64,000 nucleotides of DNA, taken from positions 23,193 through 87,192 of the forward strand of contig JSYX01000071.1 of the NCBI GenBank assembly GCA_000787465.1. Direction: 5' to 3'. The position numbers and the translations under genes were made by a program. A model generated the notes under the pieces. The model saw only the letters and a program-made list of their open reading frames with translations. It did not search any database and was not told the DNA's origin. Of this stretch, positions 1 to 9,390 are shown in pieces. Every line of letters begins with the position of its first letter. Position 1 is the stretch's first letter. Source of the stretch: Thermomucor indicae-seudaticae (taxonomy: Eukaryota; Mucoromycota; Mucoromycetes; Mucorales; Lichtheimiaceae).

Positions 1-1004
1 AGTCTACGACAAGTCCAATTTGCTTTGAAGTAATGTTGGTTTATTAGTATAACCTTTTATGGTAACAGATTGTACGTCATGCGCGCTACAAAAATGAGAC
101 GAAAAAGAAAAAAGGAAACATAGTTACAGTTACGATAAGTGACCATAAGGCAGACGAGCACAGAAATTGAGGGTCAGGACCCAGTACTTGAGATGGTTGG
201 AGTTGGTTGACTGCTAAGATCATCTTCTTATACAGACTGAGCTGATATGATGCAAAAACGATCGTAGTGACGGATTATAAGTCCTGTCGCTATGTATTGC
301 CTATGAATATATTTCGCTTGCTATTCAGCATATTAAAAGCTCTCTACTGTGCGATGTCAACGTCAGATACAAAATTGTCTATCGCTAGAGCATGCATATT
401 CTTGATATGCATGGCATACCATCTTTGACGCGGGTTACATGCGACCGTAAGTCTATTCTCAGAGACTATGTCCAAAGCGAAGCTTTCCCTATTTGGTAAT
501 CTGCAACAACCAGAGTGCCATCTCTGCTTCGGAACTCTTGAAAATGACTGACTTCTATCTGCTCCGTGAAATGCATCCAAACTATTTGTGCGACAACGAG
601 ATAGTGTTTTAATGCACACAGTTTTTCCTGGTTCAAATGAAACGAGCATACATCAGAGGTTTTCTTATCCTGCATCGCAGAGCAAGCTTGATCTAACAGG
701 GGTGACACCTCCCGAAAATAGTATCCAAATCAAACGCCTGTAGCTTCGAAACGTTAACTAAGGTTAAAAATATGGCATCGTGGATATCTCTGCTTGAACA
801 ACAACGTGGCTGGAAAAGTTTACTTCTTCAGTGTGGTCCATTAAACAACGAAAATGCAGTCATAATAGCAACTTTGAGTTAACCTCAATAAGGAAAAGCC
901 ACCGTGACGATATAAAGCTTTACAAGACATATATTCTGATGCAATCAAGGCATTCAGCTTTTCTATGCAAGGCTGATATTGCCAAAGGATATTGACTGCA
1001 TGTA

Positions 1005-1055
1005 CAGTGGGCACTCGATATAACGTTATTCGATGTAAGGATATCTCGATATAGC
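1005..1055. repeat. Solo pogo/Tigger-like element terminus
   Basis: The sequence TA-CAGTGGGCACTCGATATAACG starts at the TA of 1003-1004 and runs into repeated gatatctcgatatag motifs. It resembles the ends of the MITE at 5626-5801 (CAGTGCCCGCGCGATATATC). I could not find a matching inverted end nearby, so this looks like a truncated or solo terminus. The rest of 1-1317 holds only short, unconvincing open frames and no recognisable gene. Confidence 0.45.
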
Positions 1056-1317
1056 GTTGACATCGCGCTGACAGTAATTCGATAAGGAGGAAACATCAAA
1101 TGTCTCGATAAAACAATAATTGATTAGACAATTTAATTGATCAGGTCGGTGTATCAAGAGCTAATAGCAGTAACTGCCAAATTCTTACTGTCCAGAAATC
1201 TAACTCCCCCTTACTTACCTGGTACCATTGATAGCTATAGAAGACCTCGACTTTCTGGCCGTTGCGATGTTTTGTTACTGTGATTGCTTAACTAAGACAA
1301 GGTTGAGAGAGAAAGTA

Positions 1318-1996
1318 CAGTGATCCCCGATTTTTCAACCTCGTTTTCTTTCCACCCTGACATTTTTCAGATTCCTTGAAGATCAACCCGTGGAAAACTT
1401 ATAAACATTTTCAGTTCCTCGCTTTTCATTTTTCCGTGAAAAAAAATGGACAGGAAAATATAGTGGTGAACAAATAAAAATACAGTGATCTTTATTTAAC
1501 TCAATTTCATAAAGTATTCGGTCAGGTTCGATTGTTTCATTCTTCTGCTGCGAAATATCTCATGCCTGATCTTCCGCAACTTGTCCTTGGTTCGCCCATG
1601 TTGCTCTTCCTTGAGCATGCTTATGACAGCATCAACATGGATAAGCTCTTTGTATGCTCTCATCCGTACGGGTTCCACTGACTCAGCATCTGGCACGTCT
1701 TCGTTCGCATTGACGTCTCCAGAACCACCATCTTCTGTGTCTCGCTCTTATTCTGCTTCCAAAGTGGAGTTTGTGAACTCTTCGATGGACCCCATTATTC
1801 CTATCGATTTTTTTGCTGCAGAGGACAGCAATATATCAGAAATGCCTTTGTTATCTGGAAAATCCTGGAACTGCCACTTATTGCGATCGCGGCTTAAATG
1901 TTATTTCAGGTTCCTGATTTCTCGATTTTTTTCAGCCCTCAGATTTTTCTGGTTTGGTCGAGGAAAATCCGCGGCGGAAAAAAGCGGGGATGACTG
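1318..1996. mobile_element. Pogo/Tigger-like DNA transposon remnant, TA target sites
   Basis: The left end reads CAGTGATCCCCGATTTTT and the right end, in reverse complement, reads CAGTCATCCCCGCTTTTT. These are imperfect terminal inverted repeats, each flanked by a TA dinucleotide (1316-1317 and 1997-1998). That arrangement, CAGT ends and TA duplication, is the signature of pogo/Tigger elements of the Tc1/mariner superfamily. The 679-bp length is too short for a full transposase, and the interior holds only a broken C-terminal piece (see 1496-1850), so the copy is an internally deleted relic. Confidence 0.6.
1496..1850 (-). pseudogene. Decayed transposase C-terminus
   Basis: On the minus strand a reading frame ends with a basic segment followed by MKQSNLTEYFMKLS and a stop. 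A KQ..L..(Y/F)F tail after an LRKIRHE-type helix resembles the extreme C-terminus of Tigger/jerky-type DDE transposases. The same frame can be followed upstream through an in-frame TAA at 1748-1750, with acidic residues on both sides, so the gene is interrupted and has no start or catalytic domain. The stop lies about 180 bp inside the left end of the surrounding element, the expected orientation for its own transposase. The family call is inference from the tail alone. Confidence 0.4.
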
Positions 1997-2005
1997 TACA
2001 ATACT

Positions 2006-2345
2006 GCACCATGGGAAATAATATGAAAAAAATATGTGGAAAATATGGAAAAAATTGTGGAAAACATGTATATTAAGTCCGCAAAAAAGTTAGATATGTA
2101 ATAGCTTATAAAGGGCGTTCATACAAAGGGAAATGGGAATATGAATACTGTGTTTTCGAACGCATATAAACGAATGGGAACATGTCTTTGTCCGAAAAAT
2201 ATGCGACAAACATAAAAAACATGCGAGAAACTATGACAAAGAACATGTGAAAAACATGCATTTTTGCGTTTTTTTACATGTTTTGCATGTTGTATAATTC
2301 TCATATATTTTTCACATATTTTTTCACGATTTTTTCCCATGGTGC
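2006..2345. mobile_element. Fold-back/MITE-like inverted-repeat element
   Basis: The left arm begins gcaccatgggaaataatatg and the right arm, reverse complemented, begins gcaccatgggaaaaaatcgt. The match continues with a few mismatches for about 45 bp (the shared core is gaaaaaatatgtg). The roughly 340-bp interior is AT-rich, full of aaacatg/catgttt words, and non-coding. I found no clear target-site duplication, so the superfamily is open. It begins only 10 bp after the end of the pogo-like element. Confidence 0.55.
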
Positions 2346-3159
2346 TGTGAGACTTTGGTTTATTCTTCCAAGAAGAACTTACTCCAGTTGCCTCTGAAAG
2401 TAAAAGTCTGTACATGGAAGATTGAAATGTTTGTAGTCTCGATACCGTAAGTACAAGCCCAAAACTCTTTACAGTACTTGTAAATTGGTTACCAATAGGA
2501 AGGCTGTTGCTGAAAGTGCAGCGTTGGCATCCCGTGCCTGAAGTTGTTGTGGTCTTTCGTTTACAGACACAGTAAGAAAGAGTGCTTAGCATGATAGTGA
2601 CAGAATCGTTCCGGTAAAGAAGACTCGGATTTTTGAAGCATTTGAAGCCTAGAGAGTATATAGTTTGAGGGATCTTTATTCAACGGCGCTCATATTTTGT
2701 TCCAGTCTTTGCAAGCTAAACAAGAGCCATCCCTCTGGAATTGATCATGTTTCTATCAAATCGCGCTCTCGCAGACCATGCAGATATTGCAGCAATGCAA
2801 GGTTCCTGTTACATACCAGAACCCGAGTCTGATGTAGCGATATTTCGATATAGCATCCGCTCCCGAACTTTTCAGGGGTGAACGTTACATTCATTGCATA
2901 TTGTATTTTCACATGCGAAGCCATATTTGTGCACAAGCGTCATCGTCAGTAGCACTAAAAATCTCAGGAAGCGTAAAACAGACGGTATGGAACAGAAGTC
3001 GATCGGCTAGCCATCCTTCTAATTGCAATTAAAGACACCAGGTCTGTTTATTTCTGAAGCAAATAATGTTTTACTAGTACAAACAGAAACGGCTTTTTTG
3101 AACAAAATAATGTTTTCCTTTCCGACAAAAAGATGGACATATTTTTTTGCTGAAGCACC
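2346..3159. other. Non-coding stretch between elements and first gene
   Basis: No convincing gene was seen. Near 2833-2870 there is a further gatatttcgatatagc-type sequence like the internal repeats of the pogo-like ends, suggesting more eroded element DNA. The stretch from about 3060 to 3160 is the presumed 3' flank of the minus-strand gene that follows. Confidence 0.4.
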
Positions 3160-4491
3160 TTAGTGATGTCGGGATTCTCCAGTGTCCTTCTGAGGATCAT
3201 CCTCGTTTACATTATCGGGTCGCTTTAGCTCAAGTCTTATGCGAGGTATTTTTATCTTCGGCCTCGCTTCATCTTCTTCCTCACTCGAGAGGGGACTGTC
3301 AACTTCATTTTCTTCGTTTGTGTGACTAGGCAGCTTTTTCTTATGCATTCTGGGAGTTGTTTCGTTCACTGGCCTTGATGCGTCAACTTCTTCGCTCGTA
3401 TGCTTGATGCGCTTTTCCTCCTCAGCTATCAGAAGTCCTTCCAAGTTCTTCTCGGCTTTGTCCTGGTACACATTTCCCTCATGGCTGCTACTGGCTTCCT
3501 TTCCCTTAGAACTTAAGCGTATTCGTTTTATCCTCGGCTTCGATTCGTCTTCCTGCTCACTCGAAAGGATGCTGGTTCGTTGTTCATTCGCAACTGAACC
3601 TTCTCCATGATCCGTATTGACTTCATACTTGTATGTATTTTCTTCATTCGTGTTACTGGGTCGCATTTTCGTAAGTCCTCTGAGCGTTCTTCTGCTCGCT
3701 GGGCTCGATTCATTATCTTCTTCATTCGCATGCTTGACGTTCTTTTCTTCATCAACTGTCGAAAGTTCTTCAAAATCCTCCTCAGCTTTGTTGCGGTATA
3801 CATTCTGTTCAACACTGCTACGGACCCTTTTCCGCTTAGAACTTCGGCTTCCTTTGTTCGCAGGCGTAGGTTCATCTTTTTTCTCATTCATACGGGCACT
3901 ATTATATTCTTCATTTACGATTGGGAGACCTTCATGGCCCTGATCGACTTCGTCCTGCTTCACACATTCATCCATTATGTTATCAGGTTGTTTTCTCTTA
4001 GGAGGTCTGCCCTTTCTTTTTATCACGTTCTTCGGCTTGTCTTCTTTCGTGTTCGTTGCTTTTTTCTCGCTCGCAGAGATGCTGGTGTCTTCTTCATTCG
4101 TGATAGGGAGTTCTTTATGGTCCTTATTGGCTTCATCCTGGTTTACATCTTCTTCCTTGAAGTTAATACTGCTTTGTTTGCTCTTACGGCTCTTGCTCCT
4201 TGTCTTCATCGCAGTCGTCGGCTCGCCTTCTTTTTCTTCCAATACTCCTTCTTCAACCAAAAAAGCAGTCTTCTCATGCTCGGGTTCAGGTTCGGCAGAT
4301 GCTCCAGATGCATCCATGTGAGGACTTGATGTACTAGCACCTCGTTCACGACCCCTGCCGCGACCTCTTCCTCGTGCTCGGCCTCTTCCACGGCCACGGC
4401 CACGACTACCCGTAACTGTGCTCTCCTTGGTGGCTGCGGTCTTTTGCACTCCTTTGCCTTTGGTTCTCTTGCTGGCCTTTTCACTACACAT
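3160..4491 (-). CDS. Six-repeat acidic/basic protein with RG-rich head and AT-hook-like motif
   Basis: I do not recognise this 443-residue, highly charged protein. Residues ~1-55 are basic and contain an almost pure (RG)n tract; residues ~30-50 are the densest part. Residues ~110-430 are built from six degenerate repeats of 50-60 residues. Each starts with an acidic block of the type EENVYQDEAEKDHEGL, then a NEE/DEE segment, then a basic patch such as SKRKR or RIKRIR. The basic patch of repeat 1 (KRKGRPPKRKQ) is close to the GRP core of an AT-hook. Together these suggest a nuclear, nucleic-acid-binding scaffold, but that is inference. The single open exon has its ATG at 4491. A strong splice donor at the end of the next upstream gene leaves open that both form one gene (see 4641-5300). 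Confidence 0.6.
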   Translation of the reverse strand: MCSEKASKRTKGKGVQKTAATKESTVTGSRGRGRGRGRARGRGRGRGRERGASTSSPHMDASGASAEPEPEHEKTAFLVEEGVLEEKEGEPTTAMKTRSKSRKSKQSSINFKEEDVNQDEANKDHKELPITNEEDTSISASEKKATNTKEDKPKNVIKRKGRPPKRKQPDNIMDECVKQDEVDQGHEGLPIVNEEYNSARMNEKKDEPTPANKGSRSSKRKRVRSSVEQNVYRNKAEEDFEELSTVDEEKNVKHANEEDNESSPASRRTLRGLTKMRPSNTNEENTYKYEVNTDHGEGSVANEQRTSILSSEQEDESKPRIKRIRLSSKGKEASSSHEGNVYQDKAEKNLEGLLIAEEEKRIKHTSEEVDASRPVNETTPRMHKKKLPSHTNEENEVDSPLSSEEEDEARPKIKIPRIRLELKRPDNVNEDDPQKDTGESRHH

Positions 4492-4640
4492 AGTTTATCG
4501 AAATAAGTTTAAACAGGATAAGCGTACATATAGCAAGTATATTACATCGCACGCTTCCGTTGCATGTCCTTTTGCAACCGTTCGCCCCAATACCGTTCGT
4601 ACTCATCGTCCTATTTTCCAGTCAGGATTCCTGTTTCACG

Positions 4641-5300
4641 CTATGCATCTTTTTCTTTTCTTACCTTGTAAGGAAGTAGCTCCTGTTCACCTTCTTTCCA
4701 TGTTGTTCGTCCACGAGTTGGCTTGTAGTGGCCAGTGGCGAGCAATACCTGAAAGTCAGAACATGCTGTCCATAGTGGGTTGTTGCCTGCGGCAAAAACA
4801 CGAGGAGAAACGCGCACCGTGTATTTATCCGTCTGGTCAGAGAATTGCTCATACTCTTCAAGGCTTTGCGGGTAGATCAGGTCTTGTGTGCCATTGTCTA
4901 TAAAAACCTTGTCCGCCGGGGGCAAAAGATCAACAAGATCGTTCATTTCGTCTGCTGTTATTGATTCCGCAGCATCCATGATCATCGCCTTCACGACACG
5001 CTTCCGTAAGACACCAAAAACACAACGATCGATCTTGCTTTGTCCCATTATTACCTTCAAATCGACTTCAGCTAGGGCACTGTCGGGATCTTGCAATAGA
5101 TTATCAATGTCCATGGTGATTCCTTTATCGTATGGGGAAGGACAAAAGGGCAGCACGAAGTCGCATAAATTCGGGATTCCAATGTTCAGGACCCTGGGTT
5201 GGCCTGCCTGGGCTTGACCTCGTGTCAATGCGACCGTTTGCAAGGTAACTCTCTGGTTTCCTTTGACACCTTTATTACTTGACACTGCTATGTTTTGCAT
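4641..5300 (-). CDS. Unrecognised 219-residue protein, possibly the 5' exon of a larger gene
   Basis: An open frame of 219 codons without low complexity, of normal composition (hydrophobic, acidic and aromatic residues well mixed), so probably a folded domain. I recognise no family. Near the end, after residues ELLPYK (about 4665), the DNA reads AAG|gtaagaaaag, a textbook intron donor; the frame then runs only seven more codons to a stop. A phase-0 acceptor in the right frame exists at the head of the next gene (tgaaaag|GCCAGC, near 4479). Splicing there would fuse this domain to the RG-rich repeat protein, giving about 655 residues with an intron near 185 nt. That is unusually long here, and the acceptor is AAG, so two separate genes remain possible. 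Confidence 0.5.
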   Translation of the reverse strand: MQNIAVSSNKGVKGNQRVTLQTVALTRGQAQAGQPRVLNIGIPNLCDFVLPFCPSPYDKGITMDIDNLLQDPDSALAEVDLKVIMGQSKIDRCVFGVLRKRVVKAMIMDAAESITADEMNDLVDLLPPADKVFIDNGTQDLIYPQSLEEYEQFSDQTDKYTVRVSPRVFAAGNNPLWTACSDFQVLLATGHYKPTRGRTTWKEGEQELLPYKVRKEKDA

Positions 5301-6391
5301 TTATAAAGGACTTCTATTAAACAAGGTTGCTCTACATATGGACACGATATGTACATGTTCTAAATACAAAATTGGAAGGTTCCATTTTACTGTCGCTTGA
5401 AATTACTGAAACTTGGTTGTTGCAAGACTTAGTGCGATATTGCAACGCAGCTTTCTGAGATGCGGCATATAATGCAAAGTATAAAAGGCACCGGTGTTTC
5501 TACATTGTCATCCCAATAGCTGTCTCCATCCATGGTGGAACAAACGTAACCAGCCTCATGTCAACTACATACACCACAGCGAATGCCAATAAATTGGTAA
5601 TCTATTTCGTGTTCTTTTCGAGATACAGTATACGCGCGATATATCGATAAGGTCCGTGACGAAAAAATGCGATCGCTATAACGAGAATATCATTATATCA
5701 AGTGGGCATACACCTGGAAAAAGCAAATCCGTGATTGAAGAAGTCGATCGGTATATCGAGAATATCGATTTATCAAATATCGATATATCGCGCGGGCACT
5801 GTAGTAGCCTAGAATAAGCCAGCGCTAGCCTCCGTTTATTGGATGACACTACAGCAATTAGAGAAAACCAGATGTTATGCAGTCAAGAAAGGAAATGAGA
5901 CAGCTGCGATTGCAAGCATAACTTAGATATACGCTTACAGCAAGCTGGCATCGAACGATAGCCTATCGGTGGAAGAAGCGTGAAGAAAGCACTACTGGGA
6001 TCTTTAGAATAGCTGGATGTCTCTGGCGTTGTGCGTGCTCATCCTGGATCGTAGGCTGCATCCAAATATCAACGATTTGTTGTCCTTGGCTAAAAGTGTC
6101 CATTCCAAGGGCTGCACATAATATGGGTATGAAACTGCTATGTGGCATCTTCGGTTCATAGGAAACCCTACTACAAGGGCGCAAAGAACACTGTTTTGGA
6201 AACTGAGGTCAAGGCTCATTGCCCGTACTAAATTATTGGGACACTGCCTGTTTTTATCGCGACTGAAAACCAACACATAGAAGGCTTCCTTTTGGTACAA
6301 TCGCTTGCATTGCGAACTTAGCGGCAAAACAAATTTTTAATTAAGTTCGCCTTATTGCCGACTTTGCCTTCTTTGTGTTCGAACTGAAAGT
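5301..6391. other. Intergenic stretch with a MITE
   Basis: This lies between divergent starts (minus-strand gene at 5300, BCP1 at 6392). Apart from the MITE at 5626-5801 I see no gene. Short open frames on the minus strand at 5963-6327 overlap each other in different frames and lack any recognisable sequence. Confidence 0.4.
5626..5801. mobile_element. 176-bp pogo/Tigger-like MITE with TA duplication
   Basis: The left end is CAGTATACGCGCGATATATC and the right end, reverse complemented, is CAGTGCCCGCGCGATATATC. The first 24 bp agree at 21 positions. TA flanks both ends (5624-5625 and 5802-5803). The interior is non-coding and carries further subterminal copies of gatatatcgata/tatcgag words. 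Short size, TIRs and TA duplication make this a miniature element of the same type as the ends seen near 1.0 kb. Confidence 0.75.
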
Positions 6392-7564
6392 ATGAAACGA
6401 AAGGCAAGCGATCTGGAAGACGTTTCACATAGTGAAGACGAATCAGATCAGGATTCGGAAGATGGTCCACAGGTTGTTCCACAGCGTGATATTTGTGTGC
6501 GGGGGAGAGAGAGTGCGAGAAAAGTGATCCTGATCAACCCAAAACGTCGACCTCCTGTAGGAGATTGTCGATGTCGATTTTGACTTTTTCAACCCGGACC
6601 AAGTGGACTATCATGCCCTGAAGCGGTTATTGACTCAGTTGTTCTCCTCGGACGCGGAACTTTTGGAGATAGGGGATATTGTGGATATTATCTTGGAGGA
6701 GAATCATGTGGGAACCACCGTCAAAGTCGACGGCCAACAATCAGATCCATATGCCATTTTAAGCACCATCAATATTCACCAGTACAAGGTTCGTAACAAG
6801 CCTTCCTTGACGTTCATCGATTTCAGTGGTACTAAAAAGCTCTGTTCAGGATAATAAGGGTATAAAATCACTTTACAAGTACCTGTTGGGCAAATGCCCA
6901 AAGAAAGATGAAAAACTTCAAAAGGCTGTGCAAAACATCCTCTCCCCAGACTCGGACAAGCATGTAGGCTGGGTGGTTTCCGAGCGATTCATTAATATGC
7001 CTATGGAGATTATGCCTCCCATGTATGCCATGATGAAGGATGAAATCCAAGCAGCTATCAAAAAGGTACGTCACATCCAATTGACAATATGGACGGATCG
7101 TAAACCGGACACATGTAGAAAGAGCCATATACGTTCGAATGGTACATGTTTATCGCAAAGACATACAAAGAAGTCGCTCCGACCGTCGATGAAGAAGATG
7201 AGAATGGGGAAAACGTCCAACCATCGCCTCAGAAGAAGCCGAAGAAGGCAAGTAACTAGAACACGAGGATGACATGGCTACGGCTATCTGACAGGAAAAC
7301 GGACAGGCCGGCAAAAAAGCTGCCCAGGCTGTTTCGAACGAAATTTTCTACTTTCAACCTGAAGATGAAGTCATTGACAAGTACGCCACCTACAAGTTCG
7401 ACTTTAAGTTTACGAACCGAGAGAAAGAAGCATCATCTGACGCTCGGAGGGCCTTTTCTGACTTTGGCATTGCACCTTCTCGGAGGCTTATGTTTGTGCA
7501 TCACTCCAAGTTTGCTGACTTGGTTAGTGACATTGAAAAAACTTGCTCGTCGGTGGCTTCATAG
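6392..7564 (+). CDS. BCP1: BCP1/BCCIP-family chaperone
   Basis: Predicted 315 residues in five exons: 6392-6496, 6561-6788, 6850-7065, 7119-7247 and 7295-7564. After an acidic N-terminus (SEDESDQDSEDG) comes the family core EIVDVDFDFFNPDQVDYHAL, then LLTQLF, and later WYMFIAKTY, ending with FYFQPEDEVIDKYATYKF. In yeast Bcp1 is an essential nuclear chaperone for ribosomal protein Rpl23 and aids export of Mss4; animal BCCIP also binds BRCA2. The order of conserved blocks and the length match the family. Intron 4 begins gcaagt, a GC-AG intron; intron 1 has a weak donor (gtgcgg), so the first junction is the least certain. The gene converges on the WD40 gene downstream. Its promoter faces the unknown gene at 5300. 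Confidence 0.9.
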
Positions 7565-7931
7565 TACGCTATATATACATTGATCAGAAAGTTCACCGAG
7601 AACTTTACAGCTCGCAGTTAGCGTGCTAAGGACGCCCGAAGTTTGTGGCGCTAATGAATGTCGCTTCAGAGTCGAGTTAGTGCTTCTAATAAAGCTGGCT
7701 CTGGTAGCTTCAAACTTGAAAGACTGCTGTCGGCCCGTGTACGGGCCTTTCAAATAACATGGTTGGCAAACGTGTATACCAAGGTGAAAGCGCATAATGA
7801 ATGACGAAATAGTTGATAGCAAAATGAGAGACAGATCACTATTGCATAAGAAGGATACGTTTTACGGAGTTTACATGCGAACGGAAAGGAATTGCAGCTA
7901 GTTACAGAAGCGCGTCTTATGAGTTCCGTTT
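7565..7931. other. Convergent 3' intergenic region
   Basis: This is the shared 3' region of BCP1 (plus) and the WD40 gene (minus). It contains a short inverted repeat, ggcccgt-gt-acgggcc at 7732-7747, followed by TTT. No coding sequence was seen. Confidence 0.4.
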
Positions 7932-9187
7932 TCATCGGATGGTCGGTAAAGGCGGCTTAGACCACACATTGACTGTATGGTCGTATCCACCTGTTACGAG
8001 TCCGACGGCGGGATCTATTGTCATGGCACGCACCATGGCTTTGTGTCCAACTAGTTCAGCAGCTACCCTGCCTGTTTTAGTTTCAAAGACGCGAATGCAG
8101 TTGTCATTATCACCCCCCGACGCGTAAAAATACCGTCCACTGGGGTGCCAACAGTGTCGCCGTGTCTGGAACATGTTGTAAGTCGGCACGTCATAATAGT
8201 TTTGGACCTGTTTGGATTGATGCGTGGCCAGCAAGATGATCCTTCCGCTCGAGTGATTTGTGGAGCACAGGATATGTCGTCCGTCTGGAGATGGAGAGAT
8301 CCAGACGGGAGAGAAGGAAACCCAGTCGTCTGAATTGGCGTTCAGATTCACGCGTTCCCGACGGAATGCATCATCCAAGTGTATGTAGTGTAAGTAGTTG
8401 TCATTATTAACGCCTGCGACCAATACGGCTTCTTCCGGCAAGAAACAGATTGTCTCGACATTGCCTACAAACGGACCAAGTTGTTTGGCAAGTTGGTAGC
8501 GGCCATCGGCATCTTGCTTATACACGGAGATCATGCGATCGTACGACGCAGTAGCCATGTATCGTCCGTCTGACGAGAACAAACCCTGCACTACGTACTT
8601 TTGATGATCATGGAAGCGCTGATAAATCTCTCCCTCCTTGCTAGTATCCACCAGAACACTCGTGCCATCCATCGACGTGGTGAGCATCAGATGAGGTGTT
8701 ACAGGATGGAACTGGATACTAAGAACAGGCGCTTGGTGGTGCTGATAGACGCGTTCATTTCCCGAGTTTGGATCTGTCAACTTGACAGTACGGTCTGTAG
8801 AGCTCGTAGCGATAGCGCCCGTGCCAGGATCCACTGCCACGGCGAGGATATTGTTATTATGGATATTGGAGTAGGAATCTACAAGTGTTGTAAAATAGTC
8901 GTCGTCACCGTCTTCCAATTCCTCAGGCCTATGAAAAGATATTCGTCAAAGTTTCCCAGTGATGTATCAAACAGTACAGACCTTTCAAATTGCAGGTTAG
9001 CCAAACCGCTTGTGAGATTATCAATGGGATCACGCGACAGGAGCTGTTGCACAGGTGGGGCATCCTCAACACTGTCATAATCAATCTTGTCACCGGCCTC
9101 TTTCACAAAGGCTTCTTGAGTCTCTCGGTATCCCCGTTGCAACAGAAACCGGAGGATTGCCGTGTGCACTTGATCTGGCTGTGTCAT
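7932..9187 (-). CDS. LisH and WD40-repeat protein
   Basis: 400 residues in two exons (9187-8982 and 8928-7932), with a 53-nt intron. The N-terminus (HTAILRFLLQRGYRETQEAF) is a LisH dimerisation motif. After an acidic linker (EELEDGDDD) the rest is a beta-propeller with WD40-type blades: TSSTDRTVKLTD, TTSMDGTSVLVD, TASYDRMISVYK and finally GGYDHTVNVW. LisH-WD40 proteins act as scaffolds in chromatin, dynein/tubulin or ubiquitin-ligase complexes; I cannot assign this one to a named subfamily. The start was set at the Met before TQPDQV because the 10 codons upstream are not LisH-like. The gene shares a 203-bp divergent promoter with VPS72. Confidence 0.88.
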
Positions 9188-9390
9188 GACGGAAACGACG
9201 ACAGTGAAACATACCACTGAGTTTCAAACAGGCTCACAAAGCGTGCAGTCCTTCTCTTTCCTGTCTTGTCTTGCAACAATGTCATTCGCCAAAGACCGGC
9301 AAAGGAGAGCCAATGCGGGCAATCGGTAGGCGTCAATTTATGGTCCTGTTGACGACAAACTGTTCACGGCTCTGACGAGATCTCTTTAGC
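9188..9390. promoter_or_regulatory. Divergent promoter, WD40 gene / VPS72
   Basis: 203 bp separate the two opposed start codons, so both 5' UTRs and promoters must share this DNA. No clear TATA box was seen. Shared control is inferred from layout only. Confidence 0.5.

Noticed and set aside
2119..2592. A 157-codon minus-strand frame
   Set aside because: It runs through the fold-back element arm and is rich in His/Cys/Phe from AT repeats; not protein-like.
3404..4329. Several plus-strand open frames (up to 240 codons) opposite the six-repeat protein
   Set aside because: Phe/Leu/Ser-rich translations expected as the complement of Lys/Glu-rich codons; no start context or introns.
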